From positions 1 through 64,000 of the forward strand of contig JAEUHM010000034.1 of NCBI GenBank assembly GCA_016795485.1: a stretch of DNA of 64,000 bases, read 5' to 3'. Source of the stretch: Verrucomicrobiaceae bacterium. GTDB taxonomy: Bacteria > Verrucomicrobiota > Verrucomicrobiia > Verrucomicrobiales > Verrucomicrobiaceae. Below the pieces are notes generated by a model. The model was given only the letters and a program-made list of their open reading frames with translations, searched no databases and was not told where the DNA came from. A program made the position numbers and the translations under genes. Shown here piece after piece: positions 42,864-50,347 of this stretch (position 1 is the first letter of the stretch; each line of letters starts with the position of its first letter).

Positions 42864-44153
42864 ATGGCTGCGTTCAAAACCGTCAAAGGATTCCGCGATT
42901 TCTTCCCTGAAGACATCGCTCTGCGCAATTTCATCTTCGACACCTGGAGGAGGGTGGCTCGCCGCTATGGATTTGTCGAATACGAAGCCCCTTTCGTGGA
43001 ATCGACCGACCTCTACCGCAGAAAAAGTGGTGAGGAAATCGTCAAACAGCTCTTCTGTTTCAAAGACAAAGCCGACCGCGAGATCAGCCTCCGCCCAGAA
43101 GTCACCCCTTCCCTGGCCCGCATGGCTGCCGCACGTCAGCGCGACTACCGTAAACCACTCAAGTGGTTCCAGATCGGCTCCTGCTTCCGCTATGAGGAGC
43201 CGCAGGAAGGGCGGACTCGTGAGTTCATCCAGTTCAATGCAGACATCCTCGGAGACGGCTCCGTAGCTGTAGACGCTGAGCTCGTAGCCCTTTCGATTGA
43301 CGTCATGCGCGAGTTCGGAGCCACTCAAGAAGACTTTGTCATTCGCCTCAGCACTCGGGAACTGTGGAAAGGCTTTCTCGATCAACACAACATCGCCCCT
43401 GAGCAACAACCTGCGTTCCTACAGATCATCGATAAGATTGAGCGTGCCCGTCCAGACGAGACTGAAACCCGGCTCGCTCCCTTCGGCATCTCCCTCGGTG
43501 AAGTTCGTGCCTTCATGGACACAGCCGATAGTGATCACCCCGTCTTTGCTGAACTAAAGGCCAACCTCACTGCACGCGGTCTCTGGGACTTCATTCGCAT
43601 TGACGCCACCATCGTCCGCGGCCTTGCCTACTACACCGGCACAGTGTTTGAAGTATTTGATCTCAAGCACGACCTCCGTGCTGTAGCAGGTGGCGGGCGC
43701 TATGATCAGCTCTGCTCCGTCATGAGCGGCGGTGCGGTTGATATGCCTGCTGCTGGTTTTGCCATGGGAGACGTCGTGCTCGGCATCCTCCTCTCCAAGA
43801 CACCTGGCGCTCAGTTCAAGCTCATCGATAGCCTTGCTGAGCAAACTAGGATCGACGTGTCGGTCATCATCGCAGACGAAACCAAACGCCTCGATGCACT
43901 CGCTGCCGTGCAGACCCTACGTGCCGCAGGCCTTCGTGTGGACTACAGCTTCAACGCCGCAAAGATGAACAAGCAGTTCCAGAGCGCGGAAGCGCAGAAG
44001 GCACGTGCAGCAGTCATCTTCGGCAATGAATACCCTCAGGTAGCCATCAAAGACCTCGCCAATCGCCAGCAGACCAACGTCGACATCGCCGAGTTGGAGA
44101 CATCCCTCCTCGCTCTGCTCAAGACCGCAGCCCTCGGTCCATTAGTGGCTTAG
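42864..44153 (+). CDS. hisS: Histidyl-tRNA synthetase
   Basis: Class II synthetase for tRNA-His. FKTVKGFRDFFPEDI opens it, motif 1 region YEAPFVESTDLY, motif 2 FQIGSCFRYEEPQEGRTREF, HisA motif LAYYTGTVFEVFD and motif 3 AGGGRYDQL. The anticodon-binding domain occupies the last 95 residues (VSVIIADETKRLDALAA ... VAIKDLANRQQ). The length of 429 is usual. It is transcribed away from recF. Confidence 0.97.
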   Translation: MAAFKTVKGFRDFFPEDIALRNFIFDTWRRVARRYGFVEYEAPFVESTDLYRRKSGEEIVKQLFCFKDKADREISLRPEVTPSLARMAAARQRDYRKPLKWFQIGSCFRYEEPQEGRTREFIQFNADILGDGSVAVDAELVALSIDVMREFGATQEDFVIRLSTRELWKGFLDQHNIAPEQQPAFLQIIDKIERARPDETETRLAPFGISLGEVRAFMDTADSDHPVFAELKANLTARGLWDFIRIDATIVRGLAYYTGTVFEVFDLKHDLRAVAGGGRYDQLCSVMSGGAVDMPAAGFAMGDVVLGILLSKTPGAQFKLIDSLAEQTRIDVSVIIADETKRLDALAAVQTLRAAGLRVDYSFNAAKMNKQFQSAEAQKARAAVIFGNEYPQVAIKDLANRQQTNVDIAELETSLLALLKTAALGPLVA

Positions 44154-44213
44154 TCACCACTTCATGAGTATCAAAAACGCAAGTCTGCGCCCCATGCAGA
44201 CGTTTGCGTGCAC

Positions 44214-45470
44214 ATGACTCGTCTGCTCCTTCCACTCCTCACACTCATCGCCCTGCCAGCCACTGCCGAGCCCCGCTGGTATAAGGGCAACACGCACACT
44301 CATACCCTGTGGAGTGATGGCGATGACTTCCCTGAGATGATTATCGACTGGTACAAGACCAAAGGCTATGACTTCCTCGGCCTCTCCGACCATAACATCC
44401 TCCAGGACAAAGAAATGTGGATGGACACCACCGCCTTGCAGAAGCGCCGGAAGAAGCTTGGCAAGCCCACCATGGACAAATACATCGCCCGCTTTGGCGA
44501 TGACTGGGTAGAGACCCGCGAGAAAGGCGGCAAGACCGAAGTCCGGCTGAAGAAAATGGACGATTACGCGCCCAAGTTTAACGAAGATGGCAAGTTCCTC
44601 CTCGTAAAGGCTGAAGAGATCAGCGCGGGCTTCAAGACCTCACCCATTCACATCAATGCCGTCAATATCCAAGAGACCATCGCCCCTGTGAAGGACGATG
44701 TCGACGTTCCCACCACCATCCGCTCCAACCTCAAGCTCGTAGCAGATCAGGCACGCCGTCTAGGCATCCCCATCCTCACCCACATCAACCACCCCAACTT
44801 CCGCTGGGGCCTCACCGCAGAAGATCTAGCCGCCATCGACGACGAGCGCTTCTTTGAGATCTTCAATGGCCATCCCATGATCTACTACGAGGGCGATGAG
44901 CACCACTACGGCCACGAGATGCTCTGGGACATCGCCAACACCCTCCGCCTCGGCTCCCTCAACATGCCCGTCATGTATGGAGTCGGCACTGATGACAGCC
45001 ACGACTACCACGGAGAGGAAAGCAGCCCCGGACGTGGATGGGTAGTCGTCCGTGCTGAGAAACTAGAGGCCACCGCGCTCGTGAATGCCATGTATGCAGG
45101 CGACTTCTACGCCAGCAGCGGAGTCAGCATCGACGACGTGGCCTTTAAGGATGGCAAACTCAACATCCGCATCAAAGGCGAGCCCGGCGTACAATACACC
45201 ACTGTCATCCGCGGCACACCCAAAGGCTACGACAGCACCACGGAGCCCGTCACCATGCCTGGCAAAGACCCACAGCCTACCCGCAAGCGCTACTCCAAAG
45301 ACATCGGCACCACCTTTGCCACCGTCACTGGCACAGAAGTCAGCTACACCCCCACCGGAAAGGAACTCTTCTTCCGCGCTGTCATCACCTCCACCAAGCC
45401 CCACCCAAATCCAACCTACAAAGGCCAGACCGAGATGGCCTGGACTCAGCCCATTGTCGGCAAGCCCTAG
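44214..45470 (+). CDS. Exported PHP-type metallohydrolase (CehA/McbA-like)
   Basis: Signal peptide MTRLLLPLLTLIALPATAEP from the chosen ATG (a GTG two codons earlier is also possible). The PHP metal motifs are KGNTHTHTLWSDGDD, LGLSDHNIL, THINHP and GVGTDDSHDY, in family order. A C-terminal beta domain follows (NIRIKGEPGVQYTTVI). CehA/McbA proteins cleave esters or phosphodiesters outside the cytoplasm. The gene is alone between hisS and a convergent Fur-type regulator; the substrate is unknown. Confidence 0.9.
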   Translation: MTRLLLPLLTLIALPATAEPRWYKGNTHTHTLWSDGDDFPEMIIDWYKTKGYDFLGLSDHNILQDKEMWMDTTALQKRRKKLGKPTMDKYIARFGDDWVETREKGGKTEVRLKKMDDYAPKFNEDGKFLLVKAEEISAGFKTSPIHINAVNIQETIAPVKDDVDVPTTIRSNLKLVADQARRLGIPILTHINHPNFRWGLTAEDLAAIDDERFFEIFNGHPMIYYEGDEHHYGHEMLWDIANTLRLGSLNMPVMYGVGTDDSHDYHGEESSPGRGWVVVRAEKLEATALVNAMYAGDFYASSGVSIDDVAFKDGKLNIRIKGEPGVQYTTVIRGTPKGYDSTTEPVTMPGKDPQPTRKRYSKDIGTTFATVTGTEVSYTPTGKELFFRAVITSTKPHPNPTYKGQTEMAWTQPIVGKP

Positions 45471-45500
45471 CTTCGGCCCCTCGCCACACCGCTCACCACG

Positions 45501-45974
45501 TCAAGCCGCCGCACACACCGGACACACCCCGTAGAATGACAACTCGTGATACAGGCACGAGTAGCCATTGTCTTTACTGATCTGCTTTTCCAGTTCCTCA
45601 GCAGGGCAATCCAAGTCCAGACGCCTAATCTGACCGCACTGCGTGCAAATCAGATAGTCGTTATGCTCACCAGGCACATGATACACATAGTACGCAGAGC
45701 GATCGTGCAGACCCAAGCGCCGGATGATACCCAGACGCTCTAGTTTCGTCAGCAAACGATAAATCGTCGCCCGATCCGCCTTATCCGCAAGCACCTGAGC
45801 TTCTGTGATGTTAGCCAGCGTCAGCGGCTGGCTCGCCGAAATGAGAAGCCGCAGCACCTCCTCCAACGCCCGCGTTCGGCGCAATCCAGCCTCCCGAGCC
45901 CTATCGAGCGCCTGACAGTGCAAGCACTCAGGATCACGCTCGCGTGAGTGAGGATGAGGATGAAGATGGGCCAT
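45501..45974 (-). CDS. Fur-family regulator (Zur-like) with His-rich N-terminus
   Basis: A winged-helix metalloregulator. The DNA-binding part is ADKADRATIYRLLTKLERLG, followed by the dimer part with HNDYLICTQCGQ and the C-terminal GVCPVC, which form the structural CxxC pair of Zur/PerR-like proteins. The start at MAHLHPHPHSRERD was taken since it gives the normal length of 157 and no upstream homology exists. An extra HLHPHPH run and ECLHC lie at the N-terminus, adding possible metal ligands. The regulated genes are not evident nearby. Confidence 0.92.
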   Translation of the reverse strand: MAHLHPHPHSRERDPECLHCQALDRAREAGLRRTRALEEVLRLLISASQPLTLANITEAQVLADKADRATIYRLLTKLERLGIIRRLGLHDRSAYYVYHVPGEHNDYLICTQCGQIRRLDLDCPAEELEKQISKDNGYSCLYHELSFYGVCPVCAAA

Positions 45975-46316
45975 GATGGACCACGGATCATGAAGCCAGA
46001 AGCCCCAAACGCAACCAAAAGGCACCAGCAACCATCCAACCCCAAAAACGCAGCGACAGAGGTGGCTTAAGTGTCAAGAAAACAGCGAGGAGGCTATCGA
46101 AGCCACAGCCGAAGAACAAATAGCGCTGCCCGCACATTCGACCAGATCTGCCCCTTCCTCTTACCGTGCGGAATCGCCCCCCCTTGAGATAGCCGCTCAC
46201 GCGGCAATCCCAATCTTCAACCGCAGTAGCCAATGCTGGCTCCATGAAGCCCAAAAACAACCACCTCAACCCCTCACAGCAAGACGGCCTTCAATGTTCG
46301 ACCTAGGTTGGTGGTA
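45975..46316. other. Upstream region of the Fur-type gene, no gene seen
   Basis: 342 bp between the Fur-type start and the first cassette gene. A minus-strand frame of 93 codons (45988-46269) crosses it, but it is Arg/Phe-rich and unconvincing. No convincing palindromic operator or tRNA could be picked out. It should hold the promoter of the regulator. Confidence 0.5.
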
Positions 46317-46793
46317 TCATGGGTCTCTGTCTTGGTGGTGTCTCATGGCCCCAGTGCAGATTCGCGGGTGATCCCCAACAGATGAAGTAAGCCAATCCAG
46401 GACGAGGGCGAAGTCAAACGCCTCGAATGTCCGGTAAAAGCTGATGCTGGATGCTGCCGGATCACTGGTGTGAACAATGACTGAGTAAAGTGTCAGTCTG
46501 TGGTATCGTGCGATCAGGTAGATTACACACAAAAGAAGTGCAAAGACCGTGAGTGTTGAAAACGCAAACCTGCGGTGGACGAGGATGAACACAACACCCA
46601 GCAACACCAACAACCCAACGGCGAGCCAAAGCCCCACTCGATTCCCGCGAAGCTGGAATGAGGTAACTGACGACTTGGTGATCGGCTCTGCTGGAATCGC
46701 AATCGAACAAAATACAGTGTCAGGCGCGTCCGTCATGACAACGTTCCGCTCTGGACCTTCCGCTGTGATGTTAGTTATCCTGCCGATCTTCAT
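46317..46793 (-). CDS. Small membrane protein, cassette 1
   Basis: 158 residues from the ATG MKIGRITN. Two TM helices (VGLWLAVGLLVLLGVVFILV, TLTVFALLLCVIYLIA) follow a polar N-terminal part, with a soluble C-terminal piece (HRLTLYSVIVHTS). Exactly 21 bp separate its start from the edge of the first attC-like repeat, the same as for the next cassette, and the start leader (TTCACCGCC before ATG) is shared. No family is recognised. In cassette arrays small membrane proteins of unknown role are common. Confidence 0.65.
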   Translation of the reverse strand: MKIGRITNITAEGPERNVVMTDAPDTVFCSIAIPAEPITKSSVTSFQLRGNRVGLWLAVGLLVLLGVVFILVHRRFAFSTLTVFALLLCVIYLIARYHRLTLYSVIVHTSDPAASSISFYRTFEAFDFALVLDWLTSSVGDHPRICTGAMRHHQDRDP

Positions 46794-46814
46794 GGCGGTG
46801 AACCTTGTTTCTTG

Positions 46815-46907
46815 GGCGAACGCCACGGATCAGGCGGTGGCGAGGGCAAGAAGTTGCCTACACGACAAATAGCCTTCGAGTCGTTGCCCGCTTCTGTTTT
46901 CTTCGGC
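46815..46907 (-). repeat. attC-like imperfect palindrome, copy 1
   Basis: 93 bp, about 88 % identical by eye to copy 2 and of the same length. On the minus strand it runs from GCCGAA to TTCGCC. An inner imperfect stem (GCGGGCAA with TTGCCCTCGC, one extra base) surrounds a conserved centre. It begins four bases after the stop of the gene before it and ends 21 bp before the start of the gene after it, as attC sites do. RYYYAAC/GTTRRRY cores are only approximately met (GTTCGCC at one end, GCCGAAG at the other). Confidence 0.6.
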
Positions 46908-46911
46908 TGCT

Positions 46912-47322
46912 TCATTGGTCTGCATGGTGCTCTTTCCACCCCTTCTCCAACTTAGGATTTACTTTGCGCCAAAGGATGCCGTGATAGGACGGGTGGAACA
47001 TCTCTAGACCAATCAGTAGCACGCTGAGAGTGATGGCAGCGCCAATGGTAAAATACCAGGTCGGCTGACCGATCAGACTGGAGCAACTAGCCAAAACCGT
47101 GAACACTCCAGCCCACATGAGCTCGGGAGTGCGTCGTATCCTGAAAACGTTGCAATATAGGAAGAATGTTCCCGTGACGTAGCTAACAACAAGTAACCTC
47201 GGCTCATCGAGTGTCCGCCAAGCAACGACCCCAAGTAGTCCCACTGCGAGCACAACACAGTCGAATACTGACATCCGAAAGCCCGGAGCAAAAACAGGTG
47301 GCTCAATGTGTCTATCTCTCAT
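46912..47322 (-). CDS. Integral membrane protein, cassette 2 (distal gene)
   Basis: 136 residues from MRDRHIEPPVFAPGF with four TM helices (VFDCVVLAVGLLGVVAW, LVVSYVTGTFFLYC, LMWAGVFTVLASCSSLIG, FTIGAAITLSVLLIGL) and a charged end (WRKVNPKLEKGWKEHH). An upstream in-frame extension exists but overlaps the preceding gene; this start overlaps that gene's end by 11 bp, suggesting coupling. The function is not recognised. Confidence 0.65.
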   Translation of the reverse strand: MRDRHIEPPVFAPGFRMSVFDCVVLAVGLLGVVAWRTLDEPRLLVVSYVTGTFFLYCNVFRIRRTPELMWAGVFTVLASCSSLIGQPTWYFTIGAAITLSVLLIGLEMFHPSYHGILWRKVNPKLEKGWKEHHADQ

Positions 47323-47491
47323 GTGATGAAGTCCGCGGAGAACGAAATAAGGCTGACAGGCCCATAAAGGCGAACCCAATAATGGTAAACACATCGCCAG
47401 AGCCCGGTGGCCCATGATGTCGCTTCACATAGCCAGTCCACAGGAGAGCTCCTGATGCTGCAAGGGAAAGGATGAAGAGCAGTTTTCTCAT
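47312..47491 (-). CDS. Small membrane protein, cassette 2 (proximal gene)
   Basis: 59 residues from MRKLLFILSLAASGALL, with two hydrophobic segments (LLFILSLAASGALLWTGY and VFTIIGFAFMGLSALF) and a basic end. Its ATG is 21 bp from attC-like copy 2, preceded by the same leader as cassette 1 (TTCACCGCC). It overlaps the next gene, so both travel in one cassette. No family is recognised. Confidence 0.6.
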   Translation of the reverse strand: MRKLLFILSLAASGALLWTGYVKRHHGPPGSGDVFTIIGFAFMGLSALFRSPRTSSHER

Positions 47492-47512
47492 GGCGGTGAA
47501 CTCCGTTTCATT

Positions 47513-47605
47513 GCCGAACACCTCGGACTAAGCCATGGCGAGGGCAAGAAGTTGCTTACACGACAGATAGCCTTCGAGCCGTTGCCCGCTTCTGTTTTCT
47601 TCGGC
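47513..47605 (-). repeat. attC-like imperfect palindrome, copy 2
   Basis: Same length and centre as copy 1; on the minus strand it runs from GCCGAA to GTTCGGC, so the termini are complementary. The 5' edge is 18 bp from the GNAT stop and the 3' edge is 21 bp from the next start. The right end (GTGTTCGGC) is the best GTT-type core in the array. Confidence 0.62.
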
Positions 47606-47623
47606 TTTGTTGGTGGAAGGTGG

Positions 47624-48109
47624 CTACTCATGGCTGATGACTGGCTCTGACAAGCGGCGGATCATGGAGAAGTTCGGTGCCGGATGTCCAAGAATGACGT
47701 TCATGCGACTCTCAACAATCTCAAAGTCGTGAGCCAAAAAAAAGTTCTTGGCCGTGATGCTGACATCCGCAGTAATCGCAGGGACACCCAAAGTGCATGC
47801 CTCGGAAACAATAGTTGTCATCAGTGCCGCGCCGACTCCCTGCCGCTGGTGGTCAGGACTAACGTAGAAATAGTCAACAAAGCCAGTCGCGTCCAGCTCC
47901 GCAAAGCCAACGATCTGATCGTCCGTCAGTGCAACAAATGGGTTCTTCTCTAGTAGGCGTGAGGCCCAATCGGTCATGTCCATGTCTGGTGGTGCCCATC
48001 TACGCAAAAGCTCCGTGTGGTAATCAGCAGCATTCGTCTCGTGGGTAGCCCTGAAATACACACGCCAAATCTGGGCCTCCTCTCCGGTCATGTATCGTCG
48101 GATATTCAT
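47624..48109 (-). CDS. GNAT-family N-acetyltransferase, cassette 3
   Basis: 161 residues. Acetyl-CoA loop HQRQGVGAALM (R/Q-x-x-G-x-G/A) after the beta-4 strand FVDYFYVSPD, and the C-terminal NFFLAHDFEIVES. Target unknown; GNAT enzymes are a frequent cargo of mobile gene cassettes and often modify antibiotics, toxins or proteins. It stands between attC-like copies 2 and 3, on the same strand as the other cassette genes. Confidence 0.9.
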   Translation of the reverse strand: MNIRRYMTGEEAQIWRVYFRATHETNAADYHTELLRRWAPPDMDMTDWASRLLEKNPFVALTDDQIVGFAELDATGFVDYFYVSPDHQRQGVGAALMTTIVSEACTLGVPAITADVSITAKNFFLAHDFEIVESRMNVILGHPAPNFSMIRRLSEPVISHE

Positions 48110-48140
48110 TCAAATCATGTCGAGTGGCACTCGTCGGTTA

Positions 48141-48217
48141 GCCGAACGACGCGGATCAGGCGGGGACGAGCGGAAGACGTTGCTTACACGACAGATAGCC
48201 TTCGAATCGTCCCCGTC
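48141..48217 (-). repeat. attC-like palindrome, copy 3 (shortened)
   Basis: Shares the centre TTCGAAGGCTATCTGTCGTG and the right end CGTCGTTCGGCTAAC with copies 1-2, but its stem is a different sequence (GGGGACGA / TCGTCCCC), a covarying change. The far arm with GCCGAA is missing, so it may be a truncated or terminal site. It lies 31 bp before the GNAT start. Confidence 0.55.
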
Positions 48218-49120
48218 ATGGGCAATTTCAAAACATCAAGCCACTCGCCCGCAAAAGACGCAGGCATACTTCTTCTCGCCACAAGAAGAACTACACACTC
48301 AAGTTACGCCCACTGTCGCAAGCTTCCAGAGCCTCCAACCCCAAACCCGCGATCAGAGCCGGGACACGCCCCGTGCCACAACCTTGCCAGACCGGTTCCA
48401 GCGTTCCCGCTGCCTGCGCCCCGCCTATTCTCACCAAGATGTTCCAAGCCGCCCTGAGCAAAGCCTCGGAGGCTGGTGACCCAACCCCTCTCCTGCATGT
48501 GAGCATCGACCGCGCGATATTGAATCGCCGCATCGGTGACTGGCACCGCTTCACCAACCGAAAGCAAGCCGGCAGTTTTGTTGGCGCGTGTCCCTGCGAG
48601 TATAGCAGCGGTGGGGTGCAACAGTAGAGCGGCAAGATCGACCGCCGTGGCGATCCCCACGTCCAAAGGATGATGACCGCGTTGGTATGGCGGCTGCGCA
48701 AGTTCCAGCCACAATGGCGAGGCTTTGTGAATGTAGCCGCCATCGTTGGCCCCGAAAGCAAATCGGACGCCCGGCCCGGAAGAACGCCATCACAGCCTGT
48801 GTGCGCCTGCTCTTCATTGATTTGTGGCGTCTGTTCAACGGCCAACTCCAAGCCAGCGAGATCGGTTTAATCTAAACCCGCCACACCATCAGGAGCTAGG
48901 AACCTGAACCAGATGCTGGGATGCCATACAGGATGTTGCGCGGGGATGATGCCCGTTGGCCTGCTGTGACGGCGCTTGGGGGACCAAGCGGCCCTGCCTA
49001 TGGACTCTGGGCCTCTGTGTATTTTGTGGCTCTGTGGTCAAAGATTGGCTGACTATCAGATGCTAGGCTGCTCGCTCCTTTTTCCTGACTCGATTCAGCG
49101 GCATGCAGCCCAACGAATGA
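48218..49120. other. Interval with probable decayed coding sequence
   Basis: No intact gene. On the minus strand, a protein-like stretch (LELAVEQTPQINEEQAHT ...) runs into another frame near 48770 (NDGGYIHKASPLWLELAQ ... LGENRRGAG), ending about 48304. This suggests a frameshifted remnant, but no family is recognised. The second half holds copy B of the dispersed repeat. Confidence 0.35.
48937..49067 (+). repeat. Dispersed intergenic repeat, copy B
   Basis: Counterpart of 4997-5120, with the same order of landmarks including the GGCGCTTGGGGGACCAAGCG palindrome (48971-48990). It differs in small indels after ctctgtggt. It lies 50 bp beyond the end of the convergent radical SAM gene. Confidence 0.75.
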
Positions 49121-50335
49121 TTAGCGACCGCTCGGCTGTAGGTCGGAGTAAACGCCGAAGTCGTGGTAGAAGAAGCGTTTGGCGAGTTTGTACATCCAGT
49201 GCTTCTCCGGTATCTGCTCTTCCTGGATCCACTGACTGGGGCGGGGTGTCATGCTCTTGAGTTCGGCAACAGCTGACTGGCGGATGGTGGTGTCCGCTGC
49301 TCCATGGCGTGCTGCGAGCGCATCCACGAGATCGGGGCGCTCCAGCACGATGCAGCCGCGGGTGTGCTTGGCTGCAGTCTCACGGAAGTCTTTGAGGAAT
49401 GCACTTTGTGTTAGTGCATCGAAGATCCCGCGATCATCCCGGATGTTTTCCTTGGCAAACTGAATGATGGGGCATGGCTCAATGGCTCCACTGGGGCTGA
49501 TGTGATGGCTGATCCCGGTGGCCATGGGGCACAGGGCTTTGCCATCGTGATCATAATAGGCATCAACGATGGCGATGGGCATCCTGGCGCGTTGCTCGGT
49601 GATGAAGCGGCGCACTTGAGTGATCTGGTCTGGGCGTAAGGCAAGCTCGGCACTGATCTTGGGTCCCACGGGACGGTAGGTGTGATACCAGGTGTAGTGG
49701 ACGCCCATGTCGATGAGACGCTGAAGCCATGTGGTGGTGAGCAAGTCGCCGATATTGGTCTGGCAGAGGCTGGTAGCCACGCCTGTGAGAAGTTTTTGAT
49801 CCAGGCAGTGACGCAATCCACGCAAGGTGCGATTGAGCACGTCTTTGTTTCCACGCCGCTCATCGCTGACGGTGCTGGTGCCCTCTACACTGACGAGTGG
49901 TGTGGCATTGCCAAGCTGACGCAATGCACGTGCGGTCTTCTCGGTAATCAGTTGTCCGTTAGTGAATACTTGGAAGTAGGCATCAGGATGCTGAGCGAGG
50001 AAGTCCAGCAACTCAGGGTGCATGAAGGGCTCGCCTCCGAGGATGCCAAAGAACGAGTTTCCGTGGGCCATGGCATCTTTGACCGTGCGGTTCAGAGTAT
50101 CGAGATCAATGGCAGTGCGCGGCTTGTCCACATCTACCCAGCAGCCTTGGCAGCGTAGGTTGCAGGAGTTCAAGATGCTGATGTAGAGGAACGGCGGGAA
50201 GTAGACGCCCTGCTTCATCCGCTGCTGGAAGAGCATGACGGACCTAGCGCCCTTCACTCCAAAGTTCCAACCTACCTTGGCCAAGCAAAGTGGGTCTACG
50301 GTGCGGAGGATGCGAGAGGTGAGGGCGAAGATCAT
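49121..50335 (-). CDS. Radical SAM protein
   Basis: 404 residues. The N-terminal half has the [4Fe-4S] motif LNSCNLRCQGCW (C-x3-C-x2-C), the GGEPF box (GILGGEPFMHPEL) and the helix/strand pattern of the family; two further Cys-containing regions (LCPMATGI, EPCPIIQFAKEN) in the C-terminal half may bind an auxiliary cluster, as in SPASM-like enzymes. The substrate is not apparent. It begins 12 bp after the alcohol dehydrogenase gene and is likely co-transcribed. Confidence 0.92.
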   Translation of the reverse strand: MIFALTSRILRTVDPLCLAKVGWNFGVKGARSVMLFQQRMKQGVYFPPFLYISILNSCNLRCQGCWVDVDKPRTAIDLDTLNRTVKDAMAHGNSFFGILGGEPFMHPELLDFLAQHPDAYFQVFTNGQLITEKTARALRQLGNATPLVSVEGTSTVSDERRGNKDVLNRTLRGLRHCLDQKLLTGVATSLCQTNIGDLLTTTWLQRLIDMGVHYTWYHTYRPVGPKISAELALRPDQITQVRRFITEQRARMPIAIVDAYYDHDGKALCPMATGISHHISPSGAIEPCPIIQFAKENIRDDRGIFDALTQSAFLKDFRETAAKHTRGCIVLERPDLVDALAARHGAADTTIRQSAVAELKSMTPRPSQWIQEEQIPEKHWMYKLAKRFFYHDFGVYSDLQPSGR

Positions 50336-50347
50336 TGAGGGCGGATA

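Noticed and set aside
45988-46269. 93-codon minus-strand ORF upstream of the Fur-type gene
   Set aside because: Arg/Phe/Trp-rich, no ribosome site, and it fills the regulator's promoter region.
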